Source of the DNA: Marmoricola endophyticus
GTDB lineage: Bacteria; Actinomycetota; Actinomycetes; Propionibacteriales; Nocardioidaceae
NCBI RefSeq assembly: GCF_014644415.1
Contig: NZ_BMKQ01000001.1
Span: forward strand, 2,679,217-2,743,216
Length of the DNA stretch: 64,000 nucleotides
Direction of reading: 5' to 3'
This document shows positions 1 through 11,866 of this stretch, piece after piece. Within the stretch, counting starts at the first letter, position 1; each line of letters begins with the position of its first letter. A program made the translations under genes and the position numbers. The notes under the pieces were generated by a model that was given only the letters and a program-made list of their open reading frames with translations, was not told where the DNA came from and ran no database searches.

Positions 1-997
<997 letters not shown>

Positions 998-1001
<4 letters not shown>

Positions 1002-3523
1002 CGGCTACCGCAGACACGCAGGCCGAGGTCGAGAAGAGCGACCTGGTCACCCTCACCATCGACGGCATCGAGGTCTCGGTGCCCGAGGGCACGCTGGTGA
1101 TCCGCGCCGCCGAGCAGGTCGGCGTGCAGATCCCGCGCTTCTGCGACCACCCGCTGCTGGACCCCGTCGGCGCGTGCCGCCAGTGCCTGGTCGACGTGCC
1201 CGACGCGGGCAACGGCCGCGGGATGCCCAAGCCGCAGGCCTCGTGCACGCTGACCGTCGCCCCCGGCATGGTGGTCAACACCCAGGCGACCTCCCCGGTC
1301 GCCGAGAAGGCGCAGCAGGGCGTGATGGAGCTGCTGCTGATCAACCACCCGCTGGACTGCCCCGTCTGCGACAAGGGCGGGGAGTGCCCGCTGCAGAACC
1401 AGGCGATGAGCAACGGCCGCGGCGAGACCCGGTTCGAGGTCGCCAAGCGGACCTACCCCAAGCCGATCAACATCTCCGCCCAGGTGCTGCTCGACCGCGA
1501 GCGGTGCGTGCTGTGTGCGCGCTGCACGCGGTTCTCCGAGCAGGTGGCCGGTGACCCGTTCATCGCCCTGATCGAGCGCGGGGCGCTGCAGCAGGTGGGG
1601 ATCTACGAGAACGAGCCGTTCGAGTCGTACTTCTCGGGCAACACGATCCAGATCTGCCCGGTGGGTGCGCTGACCTCCGCGTCGTACCGCTTCCGCTCGC
1701 GTCCCTTCGACCTCGTCTCCACCCCCGGTGTCGCCGAGCACGACGCGTGCGGCGCCGCGATCCGGGTCGACCACCGCCGCGGCAAGGTGATGCGCCGGCT
1801 GGCCGGCAACGACCCCGAGGTCAACGAGGAGTGGATCACCGACAAGGACCGCTTCGCCTTCCGTGCCGCTCGTCTCGAGGACCGCCTCGAGCACCCGATG
1901 GTCCGCGACGACGAGACGGGCAGCCTGCGCGTCGCGTCCTGGCCGGAGGCGCTGGCCGTGGCCGCCCGCGGCCTCGCGGCAGCCCGGGCGACCGGTGTCG
2001 GTGTGCTGCCCGGTGGCCGGCTGACCGTCGAGGACGCCTGGGCGTACTCCAAGTTCGCCCGCGTCGCGCTCAGCACCAACGACGTCGACTTCCGGGCCCG
2101 GGCGCACTCCGCGGAGGAGGCCGACTTCCTGGCCTCCGACGTGGTCGGCACCGAGGACGTGACGTACGCCGACCTCGACGCCGCCTCCGTGGTGGTCCTG
2201 GCCGGGCTGGAGCCCGAGGACGAGGCCGGCACGCTGTTCCTGCGGCTGCGCAAGGCGGCCCGCAAGAGCGGGACGTCGGTCTACGCGATCGCGCCGTACA
2301 CCACGCGCGGGCTGCGCAAGGTCCACGGCACGCTGCTGCCCACCGCTCCGGGTGCCGAGGCCGAGGCGCTGGCCGGCCTGTCCTGGGACGGTGTCGTCCC
2401 CGTCGACGAGCGGACCGTCGTCCTGGTCGGCGAGCGCCTGGCGAGCGTGCCGGGCGCGCTGTCCGTGGCCGCGAAGCTCGCCCGCTCGCACGGCGCCAAG
2501 CTGGCCTGGGTGCCGCGTCGCGCCGGCGACCGCGGCGCCGTCGAGTCCGGCCTGCTGCCGGGTCTGCTGCCCGGTGGCCGCCCGGTCACCGACGCGACCG
2601 CGCGGGTCGACCTCGCCGCGGCGTGGGGGGCGCAGAGCCTCCCGACCGAGCCGGGTCGCGACGTCGCCGGCATCCTCGGGGCGGCTGCGGCCGGGGCGCT
2701 CGGCGCCCTCGTCGTCGGCGGCGTCGAGGTGGCCGACCTGCCCGACCCGGTGGCCGCCCGAGAGGCGCTGGACGCCGTCGGGTTCCTGGTCTCCCTGGAG
2801 CTGCGCGCCTCGGAGGTGACCGAGCGGGCCGACGTCGTCCTGCCGGTCGCTCCGACGACCGACAAGGCCGGCTCGTACCTCAACTGGGAGGGGCGGCTGC
2901 GGCCCTTCGGGCGGATCATGCACGTGCCCGCCTCGCTTCCCGACCTGCGCGTGCTGGCCGGCATCGCCGAGGAGATGGGTGCTCCGCTGGGCTTCCGCAC
3001 TCCCGAGCAGGTGCAGGACGAGATCGCCTCGGTCGGCGCCTGGGACGGCGAGCGGCCCGCTTCGCCGAGCGTGGAGCCCGGTGGTCTCGACGTCCTCCCT
3101 CGCAGGGCTCGGTCGGGCTCGACCACCTCGGAGAGCTCGACCACGGAGGTGGTCGAGCAGCGAGCGCAAGCGAGCGCGTCGAGACCCGGTGAGCCGACCG
3201 GCGACGGCGGTCTGCTGCTGGCGTCCTGGAAGCAGCTCCTCGACGACGGCCGGATGCAGGATGGCGACGAGCACCTGCGCGCCACGGCCCGGCGACCTGT
3301 GGTTCTCGCCCCTGCCGGGCTGCTCGACGAGCTCGGCCTCGCTGCCGGCGACACCGCCGAGCTCTCCGGTCCGCTGGGCTCGCTGGTGCTGCCGGTCGAC
3401 GTCGCCGACCTGCCCGACGGTGTCGTCTGGGCCCCGGCCTCCGCGCCGGGCGCGAGCGTCCGCACCCTCGTCGGTCCTGCCGGCTCCGCAGTGACCCTCA
3501 GCCCGACCGGAGGTGTCGCATGA
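998..3523 (+). CDS. nuoG: NADH-quinone oxidoreductase subunit G
   Basis: The iron-sulfur subunit of complex I, 841 aa. The N-terminal 2Fe-2S ferredoxin domain shows CDHPLL..GACRQC and a later [18 protein letters not shown] and [15 protein letters not shown] carry the next clusters. A molybdopterin-oxidoreductase-like domain follows, as in other NuoG. Two oddities. Around residues 242-254 the place where the N7 CxxCxxxC motif would sit reads [10 protein letters not shown], so that cluster looks absent. Residues about 696-731 are encoded by a palindromic repeat found elsewhere in intergenic DNA, giving a Ser/Thr/Arg-rich in-frame insertion. ATG 998 overlaps nuoF by 4 bases, and the 3' end overlaps nuoH by 4. 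Confidence 0.96.
3083..3186. repeat. Palindromic GGTCTCGACG element inserted in frame inside nuoG
   Basis: The ends form the inverted repeat GGTCTCGACG (3083-3092) and CGTCGAGACC (3177-3186). The interior matches intergenic copies near 12.9-13.1 kb and 41.2-41.3 kb, sharing GGGCTCGACCACC, GGTGGTCGAGCAGCGAGCGC and GCGAGCGCGTCGAGACC. It keeps the nuoG frame open and adds roughly 35 residues. Confidence 0.8.
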
Positions 3524-4836
3524 CCGCCCTCACCCCGCTCGTGGACGACCCGGGGCTGTCCGCCTTCGGCAGCGACCCGGTCTGGATCGTCATCGTCAAG
3601 GCGGTGCTGATCTTCGTCTTCCTCGTGCTGCTGACGCTGTTCAACATCTGGTGGGAGCGCCGCGTGGTGGCGCGGATGCAGCACCGGATCGGCCCCAACC
3701 GCAACGGTCCCTTCGGCCTTCTGCAGAGCCTGGCCGACGGGGTGAAGCTGGCGCTGAAGGAGGACATCGTCCCCAAGGCCGCCGACAAGCTGATCTTCGT
3801 CGTCGCACCGGTCCTCTCGGTGGTGCCGGCGTTCCTGGCCTTCGCGGTGATCCCGTTCGGCCCGGAGGTGAACCTGTTCGGCGTGCAGACGCCGCTGCAG
3901 CTGACCGACATGCCGGTCGCGGTGCTCTTCGTGCTCGCCATCGCCTCGATCGAGATCTACGGCATCGTGCTCGCCGGGTGGTCGTCCGGCTCGACGTACT
4001 CCCTGCTCGGCGGTCTGCGCTCCAGCGCGCAGATGATCTCGTACGAGGTGGCGATGGGGCTCGCACTGGTCGCGGTGTTCCTGTACGCCGGCTCGATGTC
4101 GACCAGCGAGATCGTCGACGCCCAGCAGGGCGGCTGGTTCTGCTTCCTGCTGCTGCCCAGCTTCCTGATCTACGTGATCGCGATGGTGGGGGAGACCAAC
4201 CGCGCCCCGTTCGACCTGCCCGAGGCCGAGGGCGAGCTGGTCGGCGGCTTCCACACCGAGTACTCCTCGCTGAAGTTCGCGCTGTTCTTCCTCGCCGAGT
4301 ACATCAACATGGGCACCGTCTCGGCGCTGGCGACGACGCTGTTCCTCGGCGGCTGGCGCGCTCCGTGGCCGATCGGCTACTGGGACGGCGCGAACGACGG
4401 CTACTTCCCGGTGCTGTGGTTCTTCCTCAAGGTGATGTTCTTCATCTTCCTCTTCATCTGGCTGCGCGGGACGCTGCCGCGGCTGCGCTACGACCAGTTC
4501 ATGCACTTCGGCTGGAAGCGGCTGATCCCGATCGCGCTGGCCTGGACGCTGCTGGTGGCCGCGATCCGCGCCATCGACCGGACCTACGGCTTCGACCGCA
4601 ACTGGTTGATCGGGGTGGCGATCGTGCTCGCGATCGCGCTGGTGGTCACCTTCCTCATTCCCGAGAAGACGCCCGAGCCCGAGCCGGAACCGGAGGACTT
4701 CGACCCCTTCGCGGGCGGCTACCCCGTGCCCCCGGCGCTCGAGGGCTTCGGTACGCGGGGCCCCGGCGGACCTCGTGCCGCCGGCGGGTCGACCCCCGAC
4801 AGCCTCACCACCGCACGTCGCGACAAGGAGCAGTGA
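3520..4836 (+). CDS. nuoH: NADH-quinone oxidoreductase subunit H
   Basis: Membrane subunit of complex I at the junction with the peripheral arm, forming part of the quinone chamber and first proton path. It has 438 aa with about eight to nine hydrophobic segments; conserved features are [21 protein letters not shown] near the N-terminus and [19 protein letters not shown] in the middle. The last 50 or so residues form a hydrophilic Pro/Glu-rich tail ([16 protein letters not shown]) beyond the usual end of the family, a common actinobacterial extension. ATG at 3520 overlaps nuoG by 4 bases, and the stop overlaps the nuoI ATG by 1. Confidence 0.97.
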   Translation: MTALTPLVDDPGLSAFGSDPVWIVIVKAVLIFVFLVLLTLFNIWWERRVVARMQHRIGPNRNGPFGLLQSLADGVKLALKEDIVPKAADKLIFVVAPVLSVVPAFLAFAVIPFGPEVNLFGVQTPLQLTDMPVAVLFVLAIASIEIYGIVLAGWSSGSTYSLLGGLRSSAQMISYEVAMGLALVAVFLYAGSMSTSEIVDAQQGGWFCFLLLPSFLIYVIAMVGETNRAPFDLPEAEGELVGGFHTEYSSLKFALFFLAEYINMGTVSALATTLFLGGWRAPWPIGYWDGANDGYFPVLWFFLKVMFFIFLFIWLRGTLPRLRYDQFMHFGWKRLIPIALAWTLLVAAIRAIDRTYGFDRNWLIGVAIVLAIALVVTFLIPEKTPEPEPEPEDFDPFAGGYPVPPALEGFGTRGPGGPRAAGGSTPDSLTTARRDKEQ

Positions 4837-5384
4837 TGGGCCTCAAGGAGACCTACTGGGACCCGGTGGCCGGGTTCGGCGTCACCTTCCGGACGATGTT
4901 CCGCAAGGTCGTCACCGAGCAGTACCCGGAGCAGAAGGAGCCGACCGCTCCCCGCTTCCACGGCCGGCACCAGCTCAACCGCTGGCCGGACGGTCTCGAG
5001 AAGTGCGTCGGCTGCGAGCTGTGCGCCTGGGCCTGCCCCGCGGACGCGATCTACGTCGAGGGAGCCTCGAACGTCGACACGGAGGACGGCTCCGGGCGCT
5101 TCTCGCCCGGTGAGCGCTACGGCCGCGTCTACCAGATCAACTACCTGCGCTGCATCCTGTGCGGCCTGTGCATCGAGGCCTGCCCGACCCGGGCGCTGAC
5201 GATGACCAACGAGTACGAGCTGGCCGACGCGACCCGCGAGGACCTGATCTACGAGAAGTCCGACCTGATCGCCCCGCTGCTGCCCGGCATGGAGGCCCCG
5301 CCGCACGCGATGCTGCTCGGCGACGACGAGGGCGACTACTACCGCGGCGCCACCGGGGCCCCGAAGCAGGAGGTCGGCGAGTGA
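4836..5384 (+). CDS. nuoI: NADH-quinone oxidoreductase subunit I
   Basis: The 8-iron ferredoxin subunit of complex I, 182 aa, carrying clusters N6a and N6b that relay electrons toward N2. Two CxxCxxCxxxCP motifs are visible: [16 protein letters not shown] and [16 protein letters not shown]. The start ATG at 4836 shares a base with the nuoH stop (TGATG), and the stop overlaps the nuoJ GTG by four bases, so both neighbours are translationally coupled. Length and motif spacing are standard. Confidence 0.97.
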   Translation: MGLKETYWDPVAGFGVTFRTMFRKVVTEQYPEQKEPTAPRFHGRHQLNRWPDGLEKCVGCELCAWACPADAIYVEGASNVDTEDGSGRFSPGERYGRVYQINYLRCILCGLCIEACPTRALTMTNEYELADATREDLIYEKSDLIAPLLPGMEAPPHAMLLGDDEGDYYRGATGAPKQEVGE

Positions 5385-6403
5385 TCGCCTTCTGGATCCT
5401 CGCGCCGGTCATGGTGGTCTGCGCGCTGGGCATCCTCGTGGTCCGCAAGGCGGTGCACTGCGCGCTGCTGCTGGCGGTCGTGATGATCTCGCTGGCGGTG
5501 CTGTACGCCGTCCAGGACGCGCCGTTCCTGTTCGCGGTGCAGATCATCGTCTACACCGGCGCGATCCTCATGCTGTTCCTGTTCGTGCTGATGCTCGTCG
5601 GGGTCGACGCCTCGGACTCGCTCGTCGAGACGATCCGCGGCCAGCGCGCGGTCGCCGCGGCGATGGGGCTGGCGTTCCTCGTGCTGCTCACCCTCGGCGT
5701 CGCCCAGGTCTCGGTCGGCGTCGACCAGGGCCTGGAGCAGGCCAACGAGGGTGGCAACGTCCCCGCCATCGCCCGCGTGCTGTTCACGCGCTACGTCCTG
5801 GCCTTCGAGGTGACCTCCGCGCTGCTGATCACCGCCGCGCTCGGCGCCATGGTGCTCGCGCACCGCGAGCGCCTGACCCCGAAGCCCAACCAGGCTGACT
5901 GGGCGGCGCAGCGGATGCGCGACTTCGCGGAGCGGGGCACGCACCTCGGGCCGCTGCCGCCTCCGGGCACGTTCGCCCGGCACAACGCGGTGGACACCCC
6001 GGCGCTGCTGCCGGACGGGTCGACCGCTCCCGGCTCGGTGCCCCGCGCGCTGGCCGCGCGCGGCACCGTACGCACCGCTCCCGCGCACGAGATCGACGTG
6101 ATCAGCCACGAGATCGGCGCGGACGCCCCCGTCGGACCGATGGGTGGCCTGCCCGCCCCGCCGGCCGAGGGCCCGGTGCAGTCCGACGAGTGGCCCGGCT
6201 CGGTCCGGCCGCTCCCCGACGGCAGCGAGCCGGAGGGGCACCCGGTCAAGGGCAACAAGGTCTCCGGGCTCTTCCACGAGCCCGGCGGGCGCTGGTACGC
6301 CCAGACCCGCGCGGAGGTCTGGTTCGACTCCGCCGATTCCGCCGAGGCGGCCGGATTCACCCGCGCCGGCTCCCGGTCCGGCACGACGACGAAGGAGGAC
6401 TGA
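5381..6403 (+). CDS. nuoJ: NADH-quinone oxidoreductase subunit J with long C-terminal extension
   Basis: Membrane subunit of complex I, 340 aa from GTG 5381 (TGA of nuoI overlaps). About the first 165 residues are the NuoJ domain of five membrane helices, with the conserved [30 protein letters not shown] stretch around residues 33-60. The remainder is soluble and unusually long. It is Pro/Ala-rich and ends in a compact motif of the form [22 protein letters not shown] (bases about 6250-6340), resembling a short 'YHxP...Y..T.AEVWF' tail module I recall from other actinobacterial proteins. Its role in complex I is unknown. Confidence 0.94.
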   Translation: MIAFWILAPVMVVCALGILVVRKAVHCALLLAVVMISLAVLYAVQDAPFLFAVQIIVYTGAILMLFLFVLMLVGVDASDSLVETIRGQRAVAAAMGLAFLVLLTLGVAQVSVGVDQGLEQANEGGNVPAIARVLFTRYVLAFEVTSALLITAALGAMVLAHRERLTPKPNQADWAAQRMRDFAERGTHLGPLPPPGTFARHNAVDTPALLPDGSTAPGSVPRALAARGTVRTAPAHEIDVISHEIGADAPVGPMGGLPAPPAEGPVQSDEWPGSVRPLPDGSEPEGHPVKGNKVSGLFHEPGGRWYAQTRAEVWFDSADSAEAAGFTRAGSRSGTTTKED

Positions 6404-6404
6404 G

Positions 6405-6704
6405 GTGGACACCACCCCGTTCATCGTGCTGTCGGCGATCCTGTTCAGCATCGGCGCCGTCGGCGTGCTCGTACGACGCAACGCCATCGTGATCTTCATG
6501 TGCGTCGAGCTGATGCTCAATGCCGGCAACCTCGCGCTGATCACCTTCGCGCGGGCCAACGGCGACCTCGACGGCCAGATCGCCGCCTTCTTCGTGATGG
6601 TCGTCGCCGCTGCCGAGGTGGTGGTCGGCCTGGCCATCATCATGACCATCTTCCGCACCCGTCGCTCGGCCTCGGTCGACGACGCGAGCCTGCTGAAGTA
6701 CTGA
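6405..6704 (+). CDS. nuoK: NADH-quinone oxidoreductase subunit K
   Basis: Small three-helix membrane subunit of complex I, 99 aa from GTG 6405, one base after the nuoJ stop. GTG is chosen because it gives the standard family length and a GAAGGAGGACTGAG ribosome-binding stretch precedes it. The conserved [11 protein letters not shown] segment carries the membrane glutamate used in proton transfer, and a second glutamate sits in [11 protein letters not shown]. Nothing unusual. Confidence 0.96.
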   Translation: MDTTPFIVLSAILFSIGAVGVLVRRNAIVIFMCVELMLNAGNLALITFARANGDLDGQIAAFFVMVVAAAEVVVGLAIIMTIFRTRRSASVDDASLLKY

Positions 6705-6719
6705 CGGGACGCCACTGTG

Positions 6720-8669
6720 ATGACTGCTGCTCTGACGTCTGCCCTCACGAGCGTCGTCCCGACCGAGGTGCCCGTGGTCGACCCCTCGTCCGCCGACGGG
6801 GTCCTCGGGCTCCTCTGGCTGGTGATCGCGCTGCCCGTGCTGGGCGCGCTCGTCCTGCTCGTCGGGGGCCGCCGTACGAACGCCTGGGGACCGGGCCTGG
6901 CCACCGGGCTGGTCTTCGGATCCTTCGGCCTCGGCGTCGCGATGTTCGTGGAGATCCTCAGCCGGTCCGAGGACGACCGGCAGGTCGGGCAGCACCTGTG
7001 GACCTGGATCAGTGCCGGGCAGTGGCAGGTCGGCGCGGACCTGCTCTACGACCCGCTCTCGGCCCTGTTCGTCCTGCTGATCACCGGTGTCGGCGGGCTG
7101 ATCCACGTCTACTCGCTGGGCTACATGGAGCACGACGCGCGCAAGCGGCGGTTCTTCGGCTACCTCAACCTCTTCGTCGCCGCGATGCTGGTGCTGGTCC
7201 TCGCCGCCGACTACGTCGGCACGTTCCTGGGCTGGGAGGGCGTCGGCCTCGCCTCGTACCTGCTGATCGGCTTCTGGCAGCACAAGCCGTCCGCAGCCGC
7301 GGCGGCCAAGAAGGCCTTCGTCATCAACCGGGTCGGCGACTTCGGCATGGCGCTCGGGGTCGGCCTGATCTTCGCGACCTTCGGCACGACCAGCTTCGCC
7401 GGCGTCTCCGAGGCGGCCGGACGGGCCTCCGACGGAGCACTGATCGCGATCGGGTTCCTGCTGCTGCTCGCCGCCTGCGGCAAGTCGGCGCAGTTCCCGC
7501 TGCAGGCCTGGCTGCTGGACGCGATGGAGGGTCCGACGCCGGTCTCCGCGCTGATCCACGCCGCGACGATGGTCACGGCGGGCGTCTACCTGATCGTCCG
7601 CTCGAACTTCATCTTCGAGCTCGCGCCCGCCGCCCGCACCGGGGTGATCGTCATCGGCTGCATCACGCTGCTGTACGGCGCCGTGATCGGCTGTGCGAAG
7701 GACGACATCAAGAAGGTGCTGGCCGGGTCCACGATGAGCCAGATCGGCTACATGGTGCTGGCCTCCGGGCTCGGGGTCGCGGGCTACGCGTTCGCGATCT
7801 TCCACCTGCTCACCCACGGCTTCTTCAAGGCCAACATGTTCCTCGGGGCCGGGTCGACGATGCACGGCACCGACGACGACGTGGACATGCGCCACTACGG
7901 CCTGCTGCGCAAGGCGATGCCGGTGACGTTCCTGACCTTCGCGATGGGCTACCTCGCGATCATCGGGTTCCCCGGCTTCTCCGGCTTCTGGTCGAAGGAC
8001 AAGATCATCGAGACCGCGTTCGCGCAGAACCCGGTCGCCGGTGCCTGCGCGCTGGTCGGGGCGGGGGTCACCGGCTTCTACATGACCCGGCTGATGCTGA
8101 TGACGTTCTTCGGCAAGGAGCGCTGGGAGCCCGACGTCCACCCGCACGAGTCGCCGAGGACGATGACGGTCCCGCTGGTCGTCCTGGCCGCGCTGTCGGT
8201 CCTCGGCGGGGTGCTGCTGCTCGGCGACTGGATCGTCGACTTCCTCGCCCCCGTGGTCGGGGAGCACGAGGAGGAGCACCTCGCGATCTCGCCGCTGGCC
8301 TTCTCCGCGATCGCCGTCGTCGTCGTCGCGGTCGGGGTGGTCGTCGCCTGGTTGACCGTGGGCCGGCGCGACGTACCCCGTGAGGCTCCGCAGGACGTCT
8401 CCTTCGTGACCCGGGCGGCGCGCAACGAGCTCTACGGCAACGAGGTCAACGACGCCTTGGTGGTGACGCCGACGATGCGGACCATCACGGCGCTCGACGC
8501 CGCCGACGGACGTGCCGTGGACGGGGCCGCGGAGGGGGTCGCCCGCTCGGTCGGCGGACTCTCGGCGGTGTCCCGACGATTGCAGAACGGGTACGTCCGC
8601 TCCTACGCCGTCGCCCTGCTCGCCGGTGCCGCCCTCGTGGTGGCCGCCCTCCTGGTGGTGAACCTCTGA
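6720..8669 (+). CDS. nuoL: NADH-quinone oxidoreductase subunit L
   Basis: The most distal antiporter-like proton pump subunit of complex I, 649 aa. It is highly hydrophobic and includes the family stretches [40 protein letters not shown] (proton antiporter motif), and [19 protein letters not shown]. The start is either GTG 6717 or the adjacent ATG 6720; I prefer ATG. The end shares one base with the nuoM start. A long lateral helix region follows the last antiporter helices, as expected for NuoL. Confidence 0.96.
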   Translation: MTAALTSALTSVVPTEVPVVDPSSADGVLGLLWLVIALPVLGALVLLVGGRRTNAWGPGLATGLVFGSFGLGVAMFVEILSRSEDDRQVGQHLWTWISAGQWQVGADLLYDPLSALFVLLITGVGGLIHVYSLGYMEHDARKRRFFGYLNLFVAAMLVLVLAADYVGTFLGWEGVGLASYLLIGFWQHKPSAAAAAKKAFVINRVGDFGMALGVGLIFATFGTTSFAGVSEAAGRASDGALIAIGFLLLLAACGKSAQFPLQAWLLDAMEGPTPVSALIHAATMVTAGVYLIVRSNFIFELAPAARTGVIVIGCITLLYGAVIGCAKDDIKKVLAGSTMSQIGYMVLASGLGVAGYAFAIFHLLTHGFFKANMFLGAGSTMHGTDDDVDMRHYGLLRKAMPVTFLTFAMGYLAIIGFPGFSGFWSKDKIIETAFAQNPVAGACALVGAGVTGFYMTRLMLMTFFGKERWEPDVHPHESPRTMTVPLVVLAALSVLGGVLLLGDWIVDFLAPVVGEHEEEHLAISPLAFSAIAVVVVAVGVVVAWLTVGRRDVPREAPQDVSFVTRAARNELYGNEVNDALVVTPTMRTITALDAADGRAVDGAAEGVARSVGGLSAVSRRLQNGYVRSYAVALLAGAALVVAALLVVNL

Positions 8670-10207
8670 TGCTCACGGCTCTCCTGCTGGTCCCGCTCGT
8701 CGGCGGGCTCGTGGTCGCCTTCGCACCGACCAGGCGCAACCCGCTGCTGACCAAGCAGCTCGCGCTGGTGGTCTCGCTGGCGGTGCTCGTGCTCGCCGTG
8801 GTCATCGCCGTCGGGTACGACCCCGGCGGCGGCATGCAGTACGTCGAGGAGATCAGCTGGATCAGCGCCTTCGGCACCCACTACGCGCTCGGCGTCGACG
8901 GCCTCGGTCTCGCGCTGGTCCTGCTCACCGCCGTGCTGACGCCGATCGTCATCCTCGCGGCGTGGAACGACGGAGACGAGGGACGGTGGGGCACGGGGAC
9001 GTACTTCGGGTTCCTCCTCGGCCTGGAGGCGCTCTCGCTGGGCGTCTTCGCGGCCACCGACGTCTTCCTCTTCTACGTGCTCTTCGAGGCGACGCTGATC
9101 CCGACGTACTTCCTCATCGGCGGCTGGGGCGGTCCCGACCGCGCCCGCGCCGCGGCCAAGCTGCTGATCTACAACCTGCTCGGTGGGCTGGTCATGCTGG
9201 TCGCGGTGATCGGGCTCTACGTCGAGTCCGCCAAGGCGGGGACGCCGTCGTACCTGCTCAGCGACCTGAGCAACCTGGACCTCTCCACGGGCGTCGAGCG
9301 CTGGCTGTTCGTCGGGTTCTTCATCGCCTTCGCGATCAAGGCGCCGATGTTCCCCGTGCACACGTGGCTGCCCGACGCGACCCAGCAGGGCACGCCCGGC
9401 GTCTCGGTGATGCTGGTGAGCATCCTCGACAAGATCGGCACCTTCGGGATGCTGCGCTACTGCCTCGGGATCTTCCCGGACGCCTCGCAGTGGGCGACGC
9501 CGGTGGTGATCGTGCTGGCCCTGATCAGCATCCTGTACGGCGCGCTGGTCGCGATCGGCCAGGACGACATGATGCGCCTGATCGGGCTGACCTCGGTCTC
9601 CCACTTCGGGTTCATCGTCATCGGGATCTTCGTCTTCAACAGCCAGGGACAGTCCGGCTCGACGCTCTACATGGTCAACCACGGGATCTCCACGGCCGCG
9701 CTGTTCCTCGTCGCCGGCTTCCTCGTGAAGCGGCGCCGCTCCCAGCTGATCAGCGACTACGGCGGGGTGGAGAAGGTCGCACCGGTGCTCGCCGGGTTCC
9801 TGCTGCTCTCCGGCCTCTCGGTGCTCTCGCTGCCCGGCATGGCGACCTTCGTCTCCGAGCTGCTCGTGCTGGTCGGGGCCTGGGTGGAGCACCCCTGGAT
9901 CGCGATCGTGGCGGTGCCGGGCATCGTGCTGGCCGCCGTCTACGTGCTGCGGATGTACCAGCGCACCATGACCGGGCCCGTCGCCCCGGGCGTCGAGGTC
10001 GTGACCGACCTCCGGCCGCGCGAGGTCGTCGCCGCGGTGCCGCTGATCGTGCTGCTCGTCGTGCTGGGCTTCTACCCCAAGCCGCTGCTCGACGTGATCG
10101 ACCCGTACGTCCAGGACACGTTGAGCCACGTCGGCAAGGCCGACCCCGCCCCGGCCGTCGGCTCGGCCCCGGAATCGCGCGCAGACTCGGCAGGGAGTGA
10201 CCAGTGA
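8669..10207 (+). CDS. nuoM: NADH-quinone oxidoreductase subunit M
   Basis: Antiporter-like proton pump subunit of complex I, 512 aa and about 14 hydrophobic segments. Diagnostic stretches are GVDGLGLALVLLT, FYVLFEATLIPTYFLIGGWG (with the membrane glutamate), KAPMFPVHTWLPDATQQGTPGVSVML and SHFGFIVIGIF. ATG 8669 shares one base with the nuoL stop, and the final GTGA overlaps nuoN. The last 25 residues form a short hydrophilic Asp/Ser/Pro tail. Confidence 0.97.
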   Translation: MLTALLLVPLVGGLVVAFAPTRRNPLLTKQLALVVSLAVLVLAVVIAVGYDPGGGMQYVEEISWISAFGTHYALGVDGLGLALVLLTAVLTPIVILAAWNDGDEGRWGTGTYFGFLLGLEALSLGVFAATDVFLFYVLFEATLIPTYFLIGGWGGPDRARAAAKLLIYNLLGGLVMLVAVIGLYVESAKAGTPSYLLSDLSNLDLSTGVERWLFVGFFIAFAIKAPMFPVHTWLPDATQQGTPGVSVMLVSILDKIGTFGMLRYCLGIFPDASQWATPVVIVLALISILYGALVAIGQDDMMRLIGLTSVSHFGFIVIGIFVFNSQGQSGSTLYMVNHGISTAALFLVAGFLVKRRRSQLISDYGGVEKVAPVLAGFLLLSGLSVLSLPGMATFVSELLVLVGAWVEHPWIAIVAVPGIVLAAVYVLRMYQRTMTGPVAPGVEVVTDLRPREVVAAVPLIVLLVVLGFYPKPLLDVIDPYVQDTLSHVGKADPAPAVGSAPESRADSAGSDQ

Positions 10208-11799
10208 CCAGCTTCGACGCCCCGAAGATCGAGTACTTCCTGCTCGCTCCCGTCCTCATCGTCCTCGGCGCCGCCGTGGTCGGCGTCCTGCTCGAGGCCG
10301 CGCTGCCGCGCGGTCGCCGCTACCTCTGGCAGGCCCTCGTGGCCGGCGTCGGGCTGATCGCCGCGCTGGTGCAGCTGGTCCTCGTCTGCCGACGTCTCGA
10401 CCTGTTCGGCGGCGGTGACGCCGGCAAGGGTCGTCTGGTCGCCGAGCAGTCGCTCGCCCTGGACGGGCCGACGGTGGTGATCTGGGCGCTGGTGCTGGTC
10501 TTCGCCCTCCTCGGCGTGCTGCTGTTCGCCGAGCGGCACCTGGAGGGCGGCGTGCTGTCCTTCGCGGGGCAGGCCGCGGCGCTGCCCGGCACCGAGGCCG
10601 AGCGCGAGGCCTCCAGCAAGGGTCTGGAGCACACCGAGGTCTTCCCGCTGCTGATGTTCGCGGTCGCGGGCATGCTGATCTTCCCCGCCGCCAACGACCT
10701 CGTGACGATGTTCGTCGGCCTCGAGGTGCTCTCGCTCCCGCTGTACCTGCTGTGCGGCCTGGCCCGGCGCCGACGGCTGCTGAGCCAGGAGGCGGCGATG
10801 AAGTACTTCCTCCTCGGCGCCTTCTCCTCCGGCTTCTTCGTCTACGGCCTCGCACTGGTCTACGGGTACGCCGGCTCGATGCGCTTCGCGGAGATCTCCG
10901 CGGCCGTGTCCGGGCGGACGACCGGCACCGGGCTGCTGCTCGGCGGCATCGGCCTGATGTCGGTCGGTCTGCTGTTCAAGGTCGGCGCGGCCCCGTTCCA
11001 CTCCTGGACGCCCGACGTCTACCAGGGAGCTCCGACCGCGGTCACCGGCTTCATGGCCGCGGCGACCAAGGTGGCCGCCTTCGGCGCTCTGCTGCGGCTG
11101 TTCTACGTCGCCTTCGGTGGTGCCCGCTGGGACTGGGTGCCGGTCTTCGCCGGCATCGCGGTGCTCACGATGGTCATCGGCTCGGTGGTCGCGGTGACCC
11201 AGAACGACGTGAAGCGGCTGCTGGCGTACTCCTCTGTCGCCCACGCCGGGTTCCTGCTCGTCGGCGTGCTGGGGATCCGCTCGATCGGGGCGCTGCAGAA
11301 CGGCGAGCTCGGCGCGGTCCAGGCCGTGCTGTTCTACCTGGTCACCTACGGCTTCACCACGATGGCCGCCTTCGCGATCGTCACGCTGGTGCGCGACAGC
11401 GGCGGCGAGGTCTCCAACCTCGAGCGCTGGGCCGGCCTGGGGCAGAAGTCGCCGCTGGTGGCCGGGGTGTTCGCGTTCCTGCTGCTGGCGCTGGCCGGCA
11501 TCCCGCTGACCAGCGGCTTCACCGGCAAGTGGGCGGTCTTCACGGCCGCGGTGAGTGCAGGCTGGTGGCCGGTCGTGGTGGTCGCGGTGCTGCTCTCGGC
11601 GGTGGCGGCGTACTTCTACGTACGCGTCATCCGGCTGATGTTCTTCACCGCCCCGCTGCCCGACGGCCCGAGCGTCGCGGTGCCGTCGGTGCTGACGATG
11701 GTGGTGATCGCCGTCGGGACGCTGGCGACGCTGCTCCTCGGTCTGGTCCCCGGCTACCTCCTGGACCGGATCGGGGACCTGTCGCTGTTCGTCCGGTGA
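10204..11799 (+). CDS. nuoN: NADH-quinone oxidoreductase subunit N
   Basis: Antiporter-like subunit of complex I that sits between NuoM and NuoK in the membrane arm; 531 aa from GTG 10204, overlapping nuoM by four bases. Recognisable stretches include MFVGLEVLSLPLYLLCG, KVGAAPFHSWTPDVYQGAPTAVTGFMA and LLAYSSVAHAGFLLVG. It ends the nuo operon; 67 bases separate it from the polyprenyl synthase, and no obvious terminator lies between them. Confidence 0.97.
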   Translation: MTSFDAPKIEYFLLAPVLIVLGAAVVGVLLEAALPRGRRYLWQALVAGVGLIAALVQLVLVCRRLDLFGGGDAGKGRLVAEQSLALDGPTVVIWALVLVFALLGVLLFAERHLEGGVLSFAGQAAALPGTEAEREASSKGLEHTEVFPLLMFAVAGMLIFPAANDLVTMFVGLEVLSLPLYLLCGLARRRRLLSQEAAMKYFLLGAFSSGFFVYGLALVYGYAGSMRFAEISAAVSGRTTGTGLLLGGIGLMSVGLLFKVGAAPFHSWTPDVYQGAPTAVTGFMAAATKVAAFGALLRLFYVAFGGARWDWVPVFAGIAVLTMVIGSVVAVTQNDVKRLLAYSSVAHAGFLLVGVLGIRSIGALQNGELGAVQAVLFYLVTYGFTTMAAFAIVTLVRDSGGEVSNLERWAGLGQKSPLVAGVFAFLLLALAGIPLTSGFTGKWAVFTAAVSAGWWPVVVVAVLLSAVAAYFYVRVIRLMFFTAPLPDGPSVAVPSVLTMVVIAVGTLATLLLGLVPGYLLDRIGDLSLFVR

Positions 11800-11866
11800 C
11801 CGGTGGGCGTCAGGCTCCGGCTAGGCTCGGTGGAACCAGTCGGTCCCAGCAGAAGGCAGTGCACGC

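Noticed and set aside
2281-4506. 741-aa minus-strand open frame across nuoG/nuoH
   Set aside because: Glu/His/Arg-rich composition typical of antisense frames in GC-rich DNA; no family recognised.
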